NCBI RefSeq assembly: GCF_003990355.1
Contig: NZ_CP034670.1
Span: 1,240,001 to 1,304,000, forward strand
Length of the DNA: 64,000 nt
Source of the DNA: Eikenella corrodens
GTDB taxonomy: Bacteria > Pseudomonadota > Gammaproteobacteria > Burkholderiales > Neisseriaceae
Direction of reading: 5' to 3'
Made by a program: the position numbers and the translations under genes. Shown here one piece after another: positions 16,870 to 25,490 of the stretch. Numbering within the stretch: the stretch's first letter is position 1; each line of letters begins with the position of its first letter. The notes beneath the pieces were generated by a model, which was not told the origin of the DNA, searched no databases, and saw only the letters and a program-made list of their open reading frames with translations.

Positions 16870-17426
16870 CAGGCTTCCTGTTCGGTTTCGGGTGGGTTGA
16901 TGAGGTGTTGGGCGAAGGAGAGCAGGTCGTCGAACACTTGGGTGTTTTCAGGTAGCCCGCCGGCGGCTAGGGTTTTCTTGCCTTTGCCGGTGAGCACGAG
17001 CACGGGCAGGCCGCCCACGGCGTCGATGGCTTGTAAATCGCGCAGGCTGTCGCCCACGAGATACACGCCGCGTGCGTCGGTATTGAAGCGGTTGAGGATG
17101 TCTTCCACCATGCCGGGCTTGGGCTTGCGGCAGGAGCAGCGGTCGGCGTCGGTGTGCGGGCAAAACCAAATGCCGTCGATGCTGCCGCCGGCTTCATTGG
17201 CCAGGCGGTGCATTTTTTCGTGCATTTCGTTGAGGTCTTGCATGGAGAAATAGCGGCGGCCAATGCCGGATTGGTTGGTAGCGATCACAACGGTGTAGTC
17301 GGCCTGCTTAAACAGCGCCACGGCATCCATGCTGCCGGGCAGGGGAATCCATTCGTCTTCGGATTTTATAAAATCGTCGCGGTCTTGGTTGAGCACGCCG
17401 TCGCGGTCGAGGATGATGAGTTTCAT
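16869..17426 (-). CDS. gmhB: D-glycero-beta-D-manno-heptose 1,7-bisphosphate 7-phosphatase GmhB
   Basis: 185 residues. HAD-family phosphatase that makes heptose 1-phosphate for the ADP-heptose of lipooligosaccharide. Catalytic DxD is in ILDRDGVLNQD (Asp7, Asp9). ATNQSGIGRRYFS is the second HAD motif, and the zinc-binding loop CPHTDADRCSCRKPKPGM is specific for GmhB. VGDSLRDLQAI supplies the last acidic motif. The pairing gmhB-plsC is common in Neisseriaceae. It follows rfbC by 15 bp, with a DUS in that gap. Confidence 0.93.
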   Translation of the reverse strand: MKLIILDRDGVLNQDRDDFIKSEDEWIPLPGSMDAVALFKQADYTVVIATNQSGIGRRYFSMQDLNEMHEKMHRLANEAGGSIDGIWFCPHTDADRCSCRKPKPGMVEDILNRFNTDARGVYLVGDSLRDLQAIDAVGGLPVLVLTGKGKKTLAAGGLPENTQVFDDLLSFAQHLINPPETEQEA

Positions 17427-17441
17427 GGTTTCAGGTAGCCT

Positions 17442-17984
17442 TTAATCGAATAATACGGCCTGTGCCAGCAGGCTGCCGGCGGCATCTTTGCCGGAAAGCA
17501 ACGGCGGGGCGGCCAGCGGCCAGTCGATGCCCACAGCGGGGTCGTGCCAGAACAGGGTGTGTTCGTGGTCGGGCTGGTAGTAGTTGGTGCATTTATACAC
17601 GATGTCGGCGTGGCTGTCGGTGGTGTAGAAGCCGTGCGCGAAGCCGGGCGGAATCCACATTTGGTAGCGGTTTTCAGCCGAAAGCACTGCGCCCACCCAA
17701 TGGCCGAAAGTGGGCGAGGAGCGGCGCAAATCCACGGCTACGTCGAACATGCTGCCCGATACCACGCGCACCAGCTTGCCTTGCGGGCAAACGGTTTGAT
17801 AGTGCAGGCCGCGCAGTACGCCATATTCGGAGCGGGAGTGGTTTTCCTGCACAAAAGTGTGGTGGCCGATGTGCTCGCGAAACCAGTTGTCGCGGAAGGT
17901 TTCCATAAAGAAGCCGCGCTCGTCGCCGTGGGCTTCGGGCTCGATGATTTTCACATCGGGCAGGGCGGTGTCGAAAATATTCAT
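17442..17984 (-). CDS. rfbC: dTDP-4-dehydrorhamnose 3,5-epimerase RfbC
   Basis: 180 residues from the ATG at 17984, the canonical start MNIFDTALPDVKII; an upstream in-frame extension to 18065 includes a DUS and is not likely coding. The enzyme epimerises the 4-keto sugar on the way to dTDP-L-rhamnose. Cupin-fold motifs: HGDERGFFMETF, ENHSRSEYGVLRGLHYQ (catalytic His region), GHWVGAVLSAENRYQMWIPP and GFAHGFYTTDSHADIVYKCT. The other dTDP-rhamnose genes (rfbA, rfbB, rfbD) are not in the window. Confidence 0.92.
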   Translation of the reverse strand: MNIFDTALPDVKIIEPEAHGDERGFFMETFRDNWFREHIGHHTFVQENHSRSEYGVLRGLHYQTVCPQGKLVRVVSGSMFDVAVDLRRSSPTFGHWVGAVLSAENRYQMWIPPGFAHGFYTTDSHADIVYKCTNYYQPDHEHTLFWHDPAVGIDWPLAAPPLLSGKDAAGSLLAQAVLFD

Positions 17985-18089
17985 GCTGTGCGTGTTTGAA
18001 TGGGCTGAAAGCTCTATTTTACCGAGAATGCGGCGTTTGAGGCTACCTGAAAGTGTGAGCTTCAACGCAGTTAAAACCGTTCAAACGCC

Positions 18090-18467
18090 TCAAGCGCCAT
18101 CGCCCCAATCCACTTTTTCCCAGCCCAACACCTCGGCCAACACCGAAAGATGGCTCTGCTGCGGGCAGCGAACGGCGGTGAGCAACACGGTATCCGGCGC
18201 GGCGGCAAGCTGCGTTTTCAGTGCCAGCAGCGCGGCATGGGCGCTGCCGTTTTGCAGCTCTTCGGTATAGCGTGCGGCAAATTCGGGGAAACGCTCTTGC
18301 GGCGCGGCGTGATACCAGCGGCGCAGCTCGGCGGAAGGCGCAATGTCTTTGAGCCACTGCACGGCGGCGAAGGTTTCTTTGCGGATGCCGCGCGGGTAGA
18401 GGCGGTCGCAGAAAATGGCGGGGGCGGCAGAGGGCGTGTAGCCGTAGATGCGGCGGATGGCGGGCAT
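18090..18467 (-). CDS. DUF488 family protein
   Basis: 125 residues. The family signature of DUF488 is visible: IRRIYGYTPS at the start, FCDRLYPRGIRKE, the WLKDIAPSAELRRWYH segment, and TAVRCPQQSHLSVLAEVL near the end, where Cys and His are the conserved polar positions. Function of the family is not known; members are small cytosolic proteins. It lies about 105 bp upstream of rfbC on the same strand and could be co-transcribed. Confidence 0.8.
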   Translation of the reverse strand: MPAIRRIYGYTPSAAPAIFCDRLYPRGIRKETFAAVQWLKDIAPSAELRRWYHAAPQERFPEFAARYTEELQNGSAHAALLALKTQLAAAPDTVLLTAVRCPQQSHLSVLAEVLGWEKVDWGDGA

Positions 18468-18855
18468 GGTTAGTCTTTCTGTGGGAAAGGGTTGGATGAT
18501 TTTTAACTTCGTTGAAGCTCACGCTTTCAGGTAGCCTTCTGGCGGCTTGGGGCTACCTGAAAACATTGGGTGCTTACCGGGCGGGCGGGTTGGTTTAGGC
18601 GGCAAACCGCAGCCCCGCATTCTACGCCCTTGTGCCGGATTGTGCCTGCGGCTAAGCCGCCTTTGTTAATAAAGGTAAAACCTGCCGCTAGAATTGTAAG
18701 CCTAGGCTCGGATGATTGATAATAAGTTCGGCTGAGGCGGCAAACCGCCGCAGGCAGGTTTGCCGCCTCAGCCCCCGCTGTGCAGCCCCCGCTGTGCAGC
18801 CCTTTTTTTCGGGCTTTTGCAGCATCGTTCATTTTCCAAACAAGGAGACCGAATT
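18468..18855. other. Divergent intergenic region
   Basis: No gene. It holds eikDUS copies (about 18529-18540 and 18549-18562), a repeated GGCGGCAAACCGC tract near 18597 and 18737, and a short direct repeat (CCCCCGCTGTGCAGC, 18773 and 18788). The SD AAGGAGACC precedes the barrel gene. Confidence 0.4.
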
Positions 18856-19659
18856 ATGCAGAAAACCCTACTCGCCCTTTCCATCCTTTCCTTCGCCGCC
18901 GCCGCATCCGCCGCGCCCGATTCCCAAGAAACCCCGCTGCACCCGATTAAAGACGGGAGATATACCGTTACCACCGGCTACGAGCATCTCAATTCAAAAG
19001 TCAACGTTATCAAACAAAGCAGCGATGGCTTTGTTCTACGGGGTCGTGCCGATATCCCGCTGGCGCAACAGCACGCCATCCGTGCCGAGCTGACATATAG
19101 CCGCCGCAGTTCCGATATGAAAGAAAACGGCGTAACCACGGTGGACGGCGGCAAATCCGACGGCATCGACCTGTATGCGGGTTATTTGTACTCCCCGTCC
19201 GGTTTCAAGCAGGGCGGCCTGCGCGTGGGCGGCGGGCTGGGTTACGGTTATACGGATAGCAACGCCCGCGCACACCGCACCGTCCATGCCCCGAATATTG
19301 TGGACAATAATTCAAGCACTCTGTATCTGAAAGCGCAGGTAGAATACGAGCAGGACTTGGGCGGCGGTTGGAGCATCACACCGTGGGGCGAAGCACAGGT
19401 CAGCCTGCGTGACAGAACTGAAACCAAATGGTCGCAGGCTTACAGCATACCCGATGAAACATACAAGGGCAGTAACTACGAAATCAGCTTGGGTGTGGAC
19501 GCGCAAAAACAGTTCACCCCGAATCTGGCGCTGACCTTCGGCCCGTATTACCGATATGCTCATTTAAAATCCGATGCCCGCGACCATGCCGGCTACCATT
19601 TCGATTCGTCCAGCGGCCACGGGCACGGCTTCGGCATCCGCGCCGGCCTGCGCTTTTAA
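18856..19659 (+). CDS. Outer-membrane beta-barrel protein
   Basis: 267 residues from the ATG at 18856, chosen for the SD AAGGAG 8 nt upstream and for the signal peptide (MQKTLLALSILSFAAAASAA). The mature protein is built of alternating strands and short turns (GYEHLNSKVNVI, AGYLYSPSGFKQGGLRVGGG, STLYLKAQVEYEQDLGGGWS, LALTFGPYYRYAHLKSDA) and ends in GIRAGLRF with a terminal Phe, the usual BAM signal. The fold suggests an 8-12-strand barrel of the porin-like outer membrane group; ligand unknown. It is expressed alone and followed by a DUS stem. Confidence 0.75.
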   Translation: MQKTLLALSILSFAAAASAAPDSQETPLHPIKDGRYTVTTGYEHLNSKVNVIKQSSDGFVLRGRADIPLAQQHAIRAELTYSRRSSDMKENGVTTVDGGKSDGIDLYAGYLYSPSGFKQGGLRVGGGLGYGYTDSNARAHRTVHAPNIVDNNSSTLYLKAQVEYEQDLGGGWSITPWGEAQVSLRDRTETKWSQAYSIPDETYKGSNYEISLGVDAQKQFTPNLALTFGPYYRYAHLKSDARDHAGYHFDSSSGHGHGFGIRAGLRF

Positions 19660-19682
19660 ACCGCCGCGCTTGTCTGCAACGT

Positions 19683-19743
19683 AAAGGCTGCCTGAAAACG
19701 TAGCGCAGCGAAGTTTCTGCGTAGCTAAATTTCAGGTAGCCTT
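19683..19743 (+). terminator. Mixed simDUS/eikDUS stem after the barrel gene
   Basis: AAAGGCTGCCTGAAAA (the 'sim' DUS dialect) pairs with TTTCAGGTAGCCTTT (eik dialect); an inner stem includes GCGCAGCGAAGTTTCTGCG. Confidence 0.5.
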
Positions 19744-19765
19744 TCTTCATCCGATTTATCGGCCG

Positions 19766-19859
19766 CTTGGGGGCGTGTAGGGTGTGCGCCGCAGGCGCGC
19801 ACGCCGTTGCTGTTATTCCAACCGCGTGCGTGCTTCGCACATACCCTACGCCCCACACA
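19766..19859. repeat. Imperfect palindromic repeat, copy 1
   Basis: CTTGGGGGCGTGTAGGGTGT ... and at the other side CATACCCTACGCCCC: the two halves are inverted copies, so the whole can fold. A similar unit recurs at 20203-20305. Confidence 0.6.
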
Positions 19860-19865
19860 ATGAGC

Positions 19866-19900
19866 AGGCTACCTGAAATCTATTTTTCAGGTAGCCTTTT
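19866..19900. terminator. DUS-pair stem
   Basis: AGGCTACCTGAAATC and TTTTTCAGGTAGCCTTTTG form a stem with a T-run; no gene ends directly before it. Confidence 0.45.
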
Positions 19901-20029
19901 GTGCATCAGTCAGGTTCGGCAATATGGCCGATGCGTGATGGCTGGGTTATCGCTGGTGTTGCGCCAGCCAATTGCGGGCATGGACGATGTCGGCGGCAAT
20001 TTGTGCCTGCAGAGTGTAGGTTGGGTCGG

Positions 20030-20134
20030 TATAGTGGATTAAATTTAAACCAGTACGGCGTTGGCTCGCCTTGCCGTAACGTGTGTACTGTCTGCGGCTC
20101 GCCGCCTTGTCCTGATTTTTGTTAATCCACTATA
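20030..20134 (+). repeat. Correia-type element (CREE), hybrid ends
   Basis: 105 bp. Left end is TATAGTGGATTAAATTTAAA, right end is the other type (TTTTTGTTAATCCACTATA), so the two terminal subclasses are combined in one copy. Confidence 0.85.
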
Positions 20135-20202
20135 AACCCAACATTCTACAATTTAATTTGTTGGGTTACGCCTGTGGCTAACCCAAGCTACTTGCTGCTG
20201 CT

Positions 20203-20305
20203 TGGGGGCGTGTAGGGTGTGCGCCGCAGGCGTGCACGCCGTTGCTCGTTATGCCAAGTTGCCTGTTATTTCAAAGCCGCGTGCGTGCGGAGCGCACGCA
20301 CCCTA
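20203..20305. repeat. Imperfect palindromic repeat, copy 2
   Basis: GCTTGGGGGCGTGTAGGGTG matches copy 1 at 19766 over about 50 bp; the far half GTGCGTGCGGAGCGCACGCA is itself self-complementary. Confidence 0.6.
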
Positions 20306-20320
20306 TATGGCCTGAGAAGG

Positions 20321-20369
20321 AAAAGGCTACCTGAAAATCGGTCTACACCATTTTCAGGTAGCCTTTTTA
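20321..20369. terminator. DUS-pair terminator of tyrB
   Basis: AAAAGGCTACCTGAAAAT and ATTTTCAGGTAGCCTTTTT: a strong stem with T-run on either strand, 18 bp after the tyrB stop. Confidence 0.75.
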
Positions 20370-20386
20370 TCCAAGCCTGCCTGCGT

Positions 20387-21580
20387 TTATTTTAACACTT
20401 CGGCAAAGGCGTTGGCCACGTAGTCGATATTCTGCTCGTTCAGGCCGGCCACGCACATGCGGCCGTTGTTCACCATATAAATGGCAAATTCGCTTTGCAG
20501 GCGTTCCACCTGTTCGGGAGAAAGGCCGGTGAAGCTGAACATGCCGCGTTGTTTGGTAAAATAGCTGAAATCACGGCCCGGCACTTTGGCGCTGAGCACT
20601 TCCTGCAGTTTTTGGCGCATGGCGCGGATGCGGTCGCGCATTTCATATACCTCGCCTTCCCATTGCTTGAACAGGGTGGCGTTGTTCAACACGCCGTCCG
20701 CCACGAAGCCGCCGTGGGAAGGGGGGCTGGAATAGATGCGGCGCACGGTAAATTTGAGCTGGCCGAGCACGAGCTTGGCTTCTTCGGCACTAGGGCACAC
20801 CACGGAGAGGCCGCCCACGCGTTCGCCGTAGAGCGAGAGGTTTTTGGAGAAGGAGTTGCTCACGAAGGCGGGCAGGCCGAGTTCGGCGGCGCGGCGGATG
20901 GCGTAAACGTCGTTTTCCAGGTCTTCGGCGAAGCCTTGGTAGGCGATGTCCATAAATGGGATGAGGCCGGCTTCTTTCACGATTTGCAGGATTTCGTCCC
21001 ATTGGCTGCGGCTCAAATCCACGCCGGTGGGGTTGTGGCAGCAGGGGTGCAGCACCACCACGTCGTGTTGCTTGAGCGTGCGGAAGAAGGCTTTCATTTC
21101 TTCGAATTTCACGCCGATGGTGGCGGGGTCGTAGTAGGGGTATTTGCCCACTTCGAAGCCGGCCGCCTCGAAAATGCTCACATGGTTGCCCCAGGTGGGG
21201 TTGCTCACGTAGCACTTGGCCTGCGGGAACCAAGCGTGGATAAAATCGGCACCCACACGCAGCGCGCCGGAGCCGCCGAGCGATTGGATGGTGGCGATGC
21301 GGCCTTCTTTCACGGCGGGGTGGTCGGCACCGAACAGCAGGTTTTGGCAGGCGCTGCGGTAGGCGGCCAGGCCTTCCATGGGCAGGTAGCCGCGCGGGCG
21401 AGGGCTGTCGGCGAGGGCGCGTTCAACGGTTTTCACGCACTCGAGCACGGGCAGGCGGCCTTCGCCGTCGTAATAAACGCCCACGCCGAGGTTTACTTTT
21501 TCGCTGCGCGGGTCTTGGTTGTATTTTTCCATCAGGCCGAGGATGGGATCGCCGGGGTAGAACTCAACGTGCCGAAACAT
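20387..21580 (-). CDS. tyrB: Aromatic/aspartate aminotransferase (TyrB/AspC family)
   Basis: 397 residues, full length. PLP aminotransferase that makes aromatic amino acids and/or aspartate from their keto acids with glutamate. Family motifs: DPILGLMEKYNQDPRSEKVN, VGVYYDGEGRLPVLE, SNPTWGNHVSIFEAAGF, HPCCHNPTGVDLS, PFMDIAYQGFAEDLE with the PLP Asp, and SNSFSKNLSLYGERVGGL with the Schiff-base Lys, plus the final Arg-containing RMCVAGLNEQNIDYVA. TyrB and AspC are not cleanly separable by eye. It appears as a single-gene unit. Confidence 0.88.
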   Translation of the reverse strand: MFRHVEFYPGDPILGLMEKYNQDPRSEKVNLGVGVYYDGEGRLPVLECVKTVERALADSPRPRGYLPMEGLAAYRSACQNLLFGADHPAVKEGRIATIQSLGGSGALRVGADFIHAWFPQAKCYVSNPTWGNHVSIFEAAGFEVGKYPYYDPATIGVKFEEMKAFFRTLKQHDVVVLHPCCHNPTGVDLSRSQWDEILQIVKEAGLIPFMDIAYQGFAEDLENDVYAIRRAAELGLPAFVSNSFSKNLSLYGERVGGLSVVCPSAEEAKLVLGQLKFTVRRIYSSPPSHGGFVADGVLNNATLFKQWEGEVYEMRDRIRAMRQKLQEVLSAKVPGRDFSYFTKQRGMFSFTGLSPEQVERLQSEFAIYMVNNGRMCVAGLNEQNIDYVANAFAEVLK

Positions 21581-21754
21581 GGGTGTCTTCCTTTTTTATC
21601 GGGTGGAACAATTAAGTGGAAAGGGTAATGCCGGGGCAATTTTACGCTGATTTCGGCGGCAAGGGCTACCTGAAAAAACGGAATGTTGAAAAAGAAAAAC
21701 AGCGGCACTCCCCGGCTGCAATCGCAGGAGCGCCGCTATACGCGTTTTCCGGCT

Positions 21755-22585
21755 TTATTCGCTGTGCCGGTTGAAAAAATCCAGCAGCTGCATTTCGTAG
21801 CCGCCCAGGCCTGAGAGGCCGAGGTGGGTGCCGTTGGGGATGAGGATCAGCTGTTTGGGCTCTCGGGCGAGCTCGAATAGGATTTGCGAGTGTTTGGCGG
21901 GGATGACTTGGTCGGCGGTGCCGTGCATCAGCAGCAGGGGGATGGGGCTGATTTGCGCTACGAAGCGGCGGGCGCTGTAGCGGTTGCCCACCAGGATGCC
22001 GGCGCCGGGGAGTTTGTCGTTGGCGATGCTGGAGTAGGAGGAAAAGGTGGATTCGATGGCCACGGCGCGCACGCCGGCTTTGTTGCCTGCGCCCACCACG
22101 GCAATGGCGTTGGTGCCGCCTAAGCTCTGGCCGAACACGAGCAGGCGTTCGGGGTTTACATCGGGGCGGCTGCGCACATAATCCAACGCGGCGTTGCCGT
22201 CGGCAAACAGGCCTTCGGGGTTGGGCTCGCCTGCGGATTGGCCGTAGCCGCGATAGTCGAACAGGAAAACGTTGTAGCCGTGTTCGGGCAGCCATTTCAC
22301 GGCCTGCCAGTGGGCGGTGAGGTTTTGCGCGTTGCCGTGGAAGTGGATGATGGTGGCGCGGGCTTGTTTGGCATCGGGCAGGCCGCGTGCGGGCACAAAC
22401 CAGCCGTGCAGGCGTGTGCCGTCGGCGCTTTGGAAGGAGACGTTTTCGTAGGGCAGGCCGGATTGGGCGGGCGAGCCGTAGTCGGTATGGTCGGGATAAT
22501 AAAAGGCTTGTTTGGCGCAGGAGGACAGGCCGAACAGGATGGCGAGGAGGGCGGCCAGTCCGAAAAAGATGGATTTGTGTTTCAT
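21755..22585 (-). CDS. Lipoprotein alpha/beta hydrolase
   Basis: 276 residues. The N terminus is a lipoprotein signal with lipobox LSSC (Cys23), so the enzyme is tethered to a membrane on the periplasmic side. The fold is an alpha/beta hydrolase: oxyanion segment IIHFHGNAQNLTAHW, the strand FLFDYRGYGQSAGEP, nucleophile elbow VFGQSLGG, an Asp in HGTADQVIPAKHSQ, and the His near the end in IPNGTHLGL. The HGNA...YRGYG pattern matches the BEM46-like group. The substrate is unknown. The start is supported by the signal peptide. Confidence 0.85.
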   Translation of the reverse strand: MKHKSIFFGLAALLAILFGLSSCAKQAFYYPDHTDYGSPAQSGLPYENVSFQSADGTRLHGWFVPARGLPDAKQARATIIHFHGNAQNLTAHWQAVKWLPEHGYNVFLFDYRGYGQSAGEPNPEGLFADGNAALDYVRSRPDVNPERLLVFGQSLGGTNAIAVVGAGNKAGVRAVAIESTFSSYSSIANDKLPGAGILVGNRYSARRFVAQISPIPLLLMHGTADQVIPAKHSQILFELAREPKQLILIPNGTHLGLSGLGGYEMQLLDFFNRHSE

Positions 22586-22777
22586 GGATAGTGCGGGCGG
22601 CGGCTTGGCGCGGAGGCTACCTGAAAAATAGTGTTGCCGTTTTTGCTGTGCAGAAAACTGTTTTACTCGTTTTCATTTCGTTGGAATTAAGGCTTTCAGG
22701 TAGCCTTTATTGGTTCTGGGTGAGGCTGCCTGAAAAGCTAAATTTTTTATTTCAGGTAGCCTGCCTGATTGGCTGCT

Positions 22778-23599
22778 TTACCAATTCACCCAGCCGCACA
22801 GCCAAGTGAGCAGGATGATGCCGCCGAAGATGATGCGGTAGTAGGCGAAGGGCACGAAATTTTTGCTGGATACAAAACGCAGCAGGGCTTTTACGGCGAT
22901 GAGGCCGGAAGCAAAAGCGGTGGCAAAGCCGATGGCGATGAGGCCGAGCTCCTGCGAGGAAAAGGCGCTGAGGTTTTTTAAAATGCTGTAGCCGGAGGCG
23001 GCTACCATAATCGGCACGGCGAGGAAGAAGGAGAATTCGGTGGCGGTTTTGCGGTCGAGCCCCCATACCATGCCGCCCATGATGGTGCTGCCGGAGCGGG
23101 AAGTACCGGGAATCAGGGCTAAAATTTGAAACAGACCCACGGCCAGCGCATCGCGCGGGCGCATATCGTCCACGCTGCGCACTTTCGGCGGCACGCGGCT
23201 TTGCCGTTTTTCAATCCACAAAATCAAAAAGCCGCCCACCACCAGCGCTGCAGCCACGCTCACGGGGTTGAACAGCACTTTTTCGATGAAGTCGTTGAAC
23301 AGCAGGCCGATGGCGGCGGCGGGGATGAAGGCGATGGCCAGGTTGAGCACGAAGCGGTTGGATAGCCGGTCTTTGCCGATATGGGTGAGCACATGGGTGA
23401 AGCAGACGCGGTATTCGTACACCACGGCGAGGATGGCGCCGAGCTGGATGGCGATGTTGAATACGGCATGGCTTTCGGCGTCGAAACCGATGAGGCTGCC
23501 GGCCACAATCAGGTGGCCGGTGCTGGAAATGGGCAGGAATTCGGTGAGGCCTTCGATGATGCCGAGGAAGAGGGCTTTGAAGGCGAGGAGCAGGCTCAT
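22778..23599 (-). CDS. uppP: Undecaprenyl-diphosphatase UppP (BacA)
   Basis: 273 residues, multi-pass inner-membrane protein. It recycles the lipid carrier for peptidoglycan and other envelope polymers by removing one phosphate from undecaprenyl diphosphate. Diagnostic motifs are EGLTEFLPISSTGHL (about 16-30) and PGTSRSGSTIMGGM, which form the active site. The alternative long start at 23627 is in another frame; the ATG at 23599 gives the typical N terminus. Loss or overexpression of this enzyme changes bacitracin sensitivity in other bacteria. Confidence 0.94.
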   Translation of the reverse strand: MSLLLAFKALFLGIIEGLTEFLPISSTGHLIVAGSLIGFDAESHAVFNIAIQLGAILAVVYEYRVCFTHVLTHIGKDRLSNRFVLNLAIAFIPAAAIGLLFNDFIEKVLFNPVSVAAALVVGGFLILWIEKRQSRVPPKVRSVDDMRPRDALAVGLFQILALIPGTSRSGSTIMGGMVWGLDRKTATEFSFFLAVPIMVAASGYSILKNLSAFSSQELGLIAIGFATAFASGLIAVKALLRFVSSKNFVPFAYYRIIFGGIILLTWLCGWVNW

Positions 23600-23629
23600 T
23601 GTTTAATCTCTTGGATATAAATATCAAAA

Positions 23630-23735
23630 TATAGTGGATTAAATTTAAACCAGTACAGCGTTGGCTCGCCTTGCCGTAACGTGTGTACTGTCTGCGGCTC
23701 GCCGCCTTGTCCTGATTTAAATTTAATCCACTATA
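23630..23735 (+). repeat. Correia-type element (CREE), AAATTTAAA-end form
   Basis: 106 bp with ends TATAGTGGATTAAATTTAAA and TTTAAATTTAATCCACTATA. It lies 30 bp upstream of uppP. Confidence 0.9.
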
Positions 23736-23736
23736 C

Positions 23737-23764
23737 TTTCAGGTAGCCCTAGGGCTACCTGAAA
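23737..23764. terminator. Perfect 28-bp DUS palindrome
   Basis: TTTCAGGTAGCCCTAGGGCT continuing ACCTGAAA; fully self-complementary, 14 bp after the dsbA stop and directly beside the CREE. Confidence 0.65.
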
Positions 23765-23778
23765 ATCTTTGCGCCGCT

Positions 23779-24447
23779 TTAGCGGTTGGCTTGGCCGGCG
23801 ATGGCTGCGCCGCGGCTGCGCACTACGGCGCGCGGGGCAGGAGCGGGCATACCGCGTTCGGCACGGACTTTTTCAATCAGCTCCTGCAGCACGGCCATGT
23901 TTTGGGAGTTGGTGAGCTCGTATTTGCCGCCCACCACCACCACCGGGGTTTTGGTGATGTTGTAGGTAACGGTTTGCTGCTGCATGGTTTGGGCAGCGGC
24001 GGCGGCCTGCGGGTTGTTGTAGGCGGCGAGCAGGCGGCTGCCGTAGGGCTGCTGCTGAATCCAGGCTTTCAGGCTGGTTTCGTCGGTTACGACGCCGTCC
24101 ATCAGCGCTTTGAAAATGGCCTGGTTGGCCTGGCGGGACAGGCCGGTGGATTTCACGGCGGCGGCCAGGCGGGCAAGGGTTTGGTGGGCAGGCTGCCACA
24201 CCACGTGCTCTTGGCGCAATACGGTGTCGGAGGCGAAGCGTTTGCTTTGCTGCTCGATAATCGGTTCGAGGTGTTGGCAGTGGATGCAGAAATAGCCGAA
24301 GAATTCGGTTACTTCGATTTTGTCGGACTGTACGGGTTTGATCACATTGCTGCGCACAATGTAGTCGGTGCCTTCCACAGCTTTGGCTTGGGCGGTGGTA
24401 ACGGCGAAGACGGTGAGGGCGGAGAAGAGTAGGGCTTTCAGTTTCAT
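23779..24447 (-). CDS. dsbA: Thiol:disulfide interchange protein DsbA
   Basis: 222 residues. Periplasmic oxidoreductase that introduces disulfides into exported proteins. The signal peptide (MKLKALLFSALTVFAVTTAQA) is followed by a thioredoxin-fold domain with the redox motif CIHC at 54-57 in EFFGYFCIHCQHLEP, a helical insert, and the cis-Pro loop in TKTPVVVVGGKYEL. Neisserial DsbAs usually carry CVHC, so CIHC is a close variant. It follows the SPOR gene by 39 bp on the same strand and probably shares its transcript. Confidence 0.9.
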   Translation of the reverse strand: MKLKALLFSALTVFAVTTAQAKAVEGTDYIVRSNVIKPVQSDKIEVTEFFGYFCIHCQHLEPIIEQQSKRFASDTVLRQEHVVWQPAHQTLARLAAAVKSTGLSRQANQAIFKALMDGVVTDETSLKAWIQQQPYGSRLLAAYNNPQAAAAAQTMQQQTVTYNITKTPVVVVGGKYELTNSQNMAVLQELIEKVRAERGMPAPAPRAVVRSRGAAIAGQANR

Positions 24448-24486
24448 GTTGGTCTTTCGTTATTTAAGGATGGAGGGAGGGTGGGG

Positions 24487-25278
24487 TTAATCGGCTTGGC
24501 GGGTCAGGGTGTCGATGCCGTTGCCGCGCAGTTTGTCGCTGAGGGCTTGGGCTTCGACACGGCTGAGGCGGCCACTTTGGATACGGTAAACGGTTTGGCC
24601 GTCGCTGCGTTTGCTGCTGGCCACGCGGGCGTTCACGCCGAGCATGGCGAGTTTGGCGCGTTGGGTGTCGGCAGCTTCCGGGTTGTTGTAGGAACCCATC
24701 TGCACGATATAGCGGCCGTTGCCGCCGCTGTGCGCTTCGGCATTACGTTGGGCACGCTGCTCGGCGGCTTTGGCCTCGGCTTCGCGAGCTGCTTTGGCTT
24801 CGGCTTCACGCCGCTGGCGGCGGGCTTGCTCGCGGGCACGCTCTACATTGCCGCTTTCCAAAATCTGTTCGGGCGTGGGCTTGGCTTCCGGTTCGGGCTT
24901 GCGCTGCGGCTCGCGCGGTTTGGTTTGTACGGGTTTGTCTTCCTGCGCGGGCTTGTCTTCCTGGCGTTGCGCAGGGGTGCTGGCCTGCTGCGGCACGGAG
25001 GCGGCTACAGGCGGTTTGTCGGTGATGTCGCCGGGCGGCAGGGTGTAGTGGCCGCTGTCGGAACCGGCGGTGGTGGTGTCGCTCGGACGTTGTTCTGGTT
25101 GGCGCTCTTGGCGCGGAGTGAGGATTTCGGGCTGGATTTCGGTTTTCGGCGCTTCGGGCTGTTTGATGCCGGAGGGCGTGTTGTTGAGGAAATACAAAAC
25201 CACGCCGATGATGAGGGTGGCAAGCAGGAGGCCGAATATAAAGCCGGAAAGGCCTTGACCGTGGGGTTTGTTCTGCAT
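24487..25278 (-). CDS. SPOR-domain membrane protein (FtsN-like)
   Basis: 263 residues. One N-terminal membrane helix (about 11-31, LSGFIFGLLLATLIIGVVLY) places the rest in the periplasm. A long Pro/Gln/Glu-rich linker follows, with many KPxxEDKP-like repeats, then a C-terminal SPOR domain (about 188-263: RYIVQMGSYNNPEAADTQRA ... VYRIQSGRLSRVEAQALSDK). SPOR domains bind denuded glycan strands at the division septum, so a role in cell division or separation is likely. It is upstream of dsbA in the same operon. Confidence 0.85.
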   Translation of the reverse strand: MQNKPHGQGLSGFIFGLLLATLIIGVVLYFLNNTPSGIKQPEAPKTEIQPEILTPRQERQPEQRPSDTTTAGSDSGHYTLPPGDITDKPPVAASVPQQASTPAQRQEDKPAQEDKPVQTKPREPQRKPEPEAKPTPEQILESGNVERAREQARRQRREAEAKAAREAEAKAAEQRAQRNAEAHSGGNGRYIVQMGSYNNPEAADTQRAKLAMLGVNARVASSKRSDGQTVYRIQSGRLSRVEAQALSDKLRGNGIDTLTRQAD

Positions 25279-25371
25279 GGGGAAAATGGATTGCTAAAAA
25301 GGTGCGGCATTTTATCAAAACCGTTTGCTGCGGCGGAAGCTTTTTACATGTTCTTTCAGGCAGACGGGCGG

Positions 25372-25413
25372 TTTCAGGTAGCCTGGGTGAGACAGGGGAA
25401 GGCTACCTGAAAA
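25372..25413. repeat. Inverted DUS pair
   Basis: GTTTCAGGTAGCC and GGCTACCTGAAAAT flank 18 bases, between comM and the SPOR gene; may end the comM transcript, about 80 bp after its stop. Confidence 0.5.
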
Positions 25414-25490
25414 TCCGTTTCTTTAAATAATGGGGAATAATGCTGCGCTGCTTTGCTTGGCTGTGTGTACTTACGGTTTGCCGTTTTTAT

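Noticed and set aside
20495..21628. Long plus-strand frame over tyrB
   Set aside because: Antisense shadow of tyrB; Gly/His/Ala-rich without domain features.
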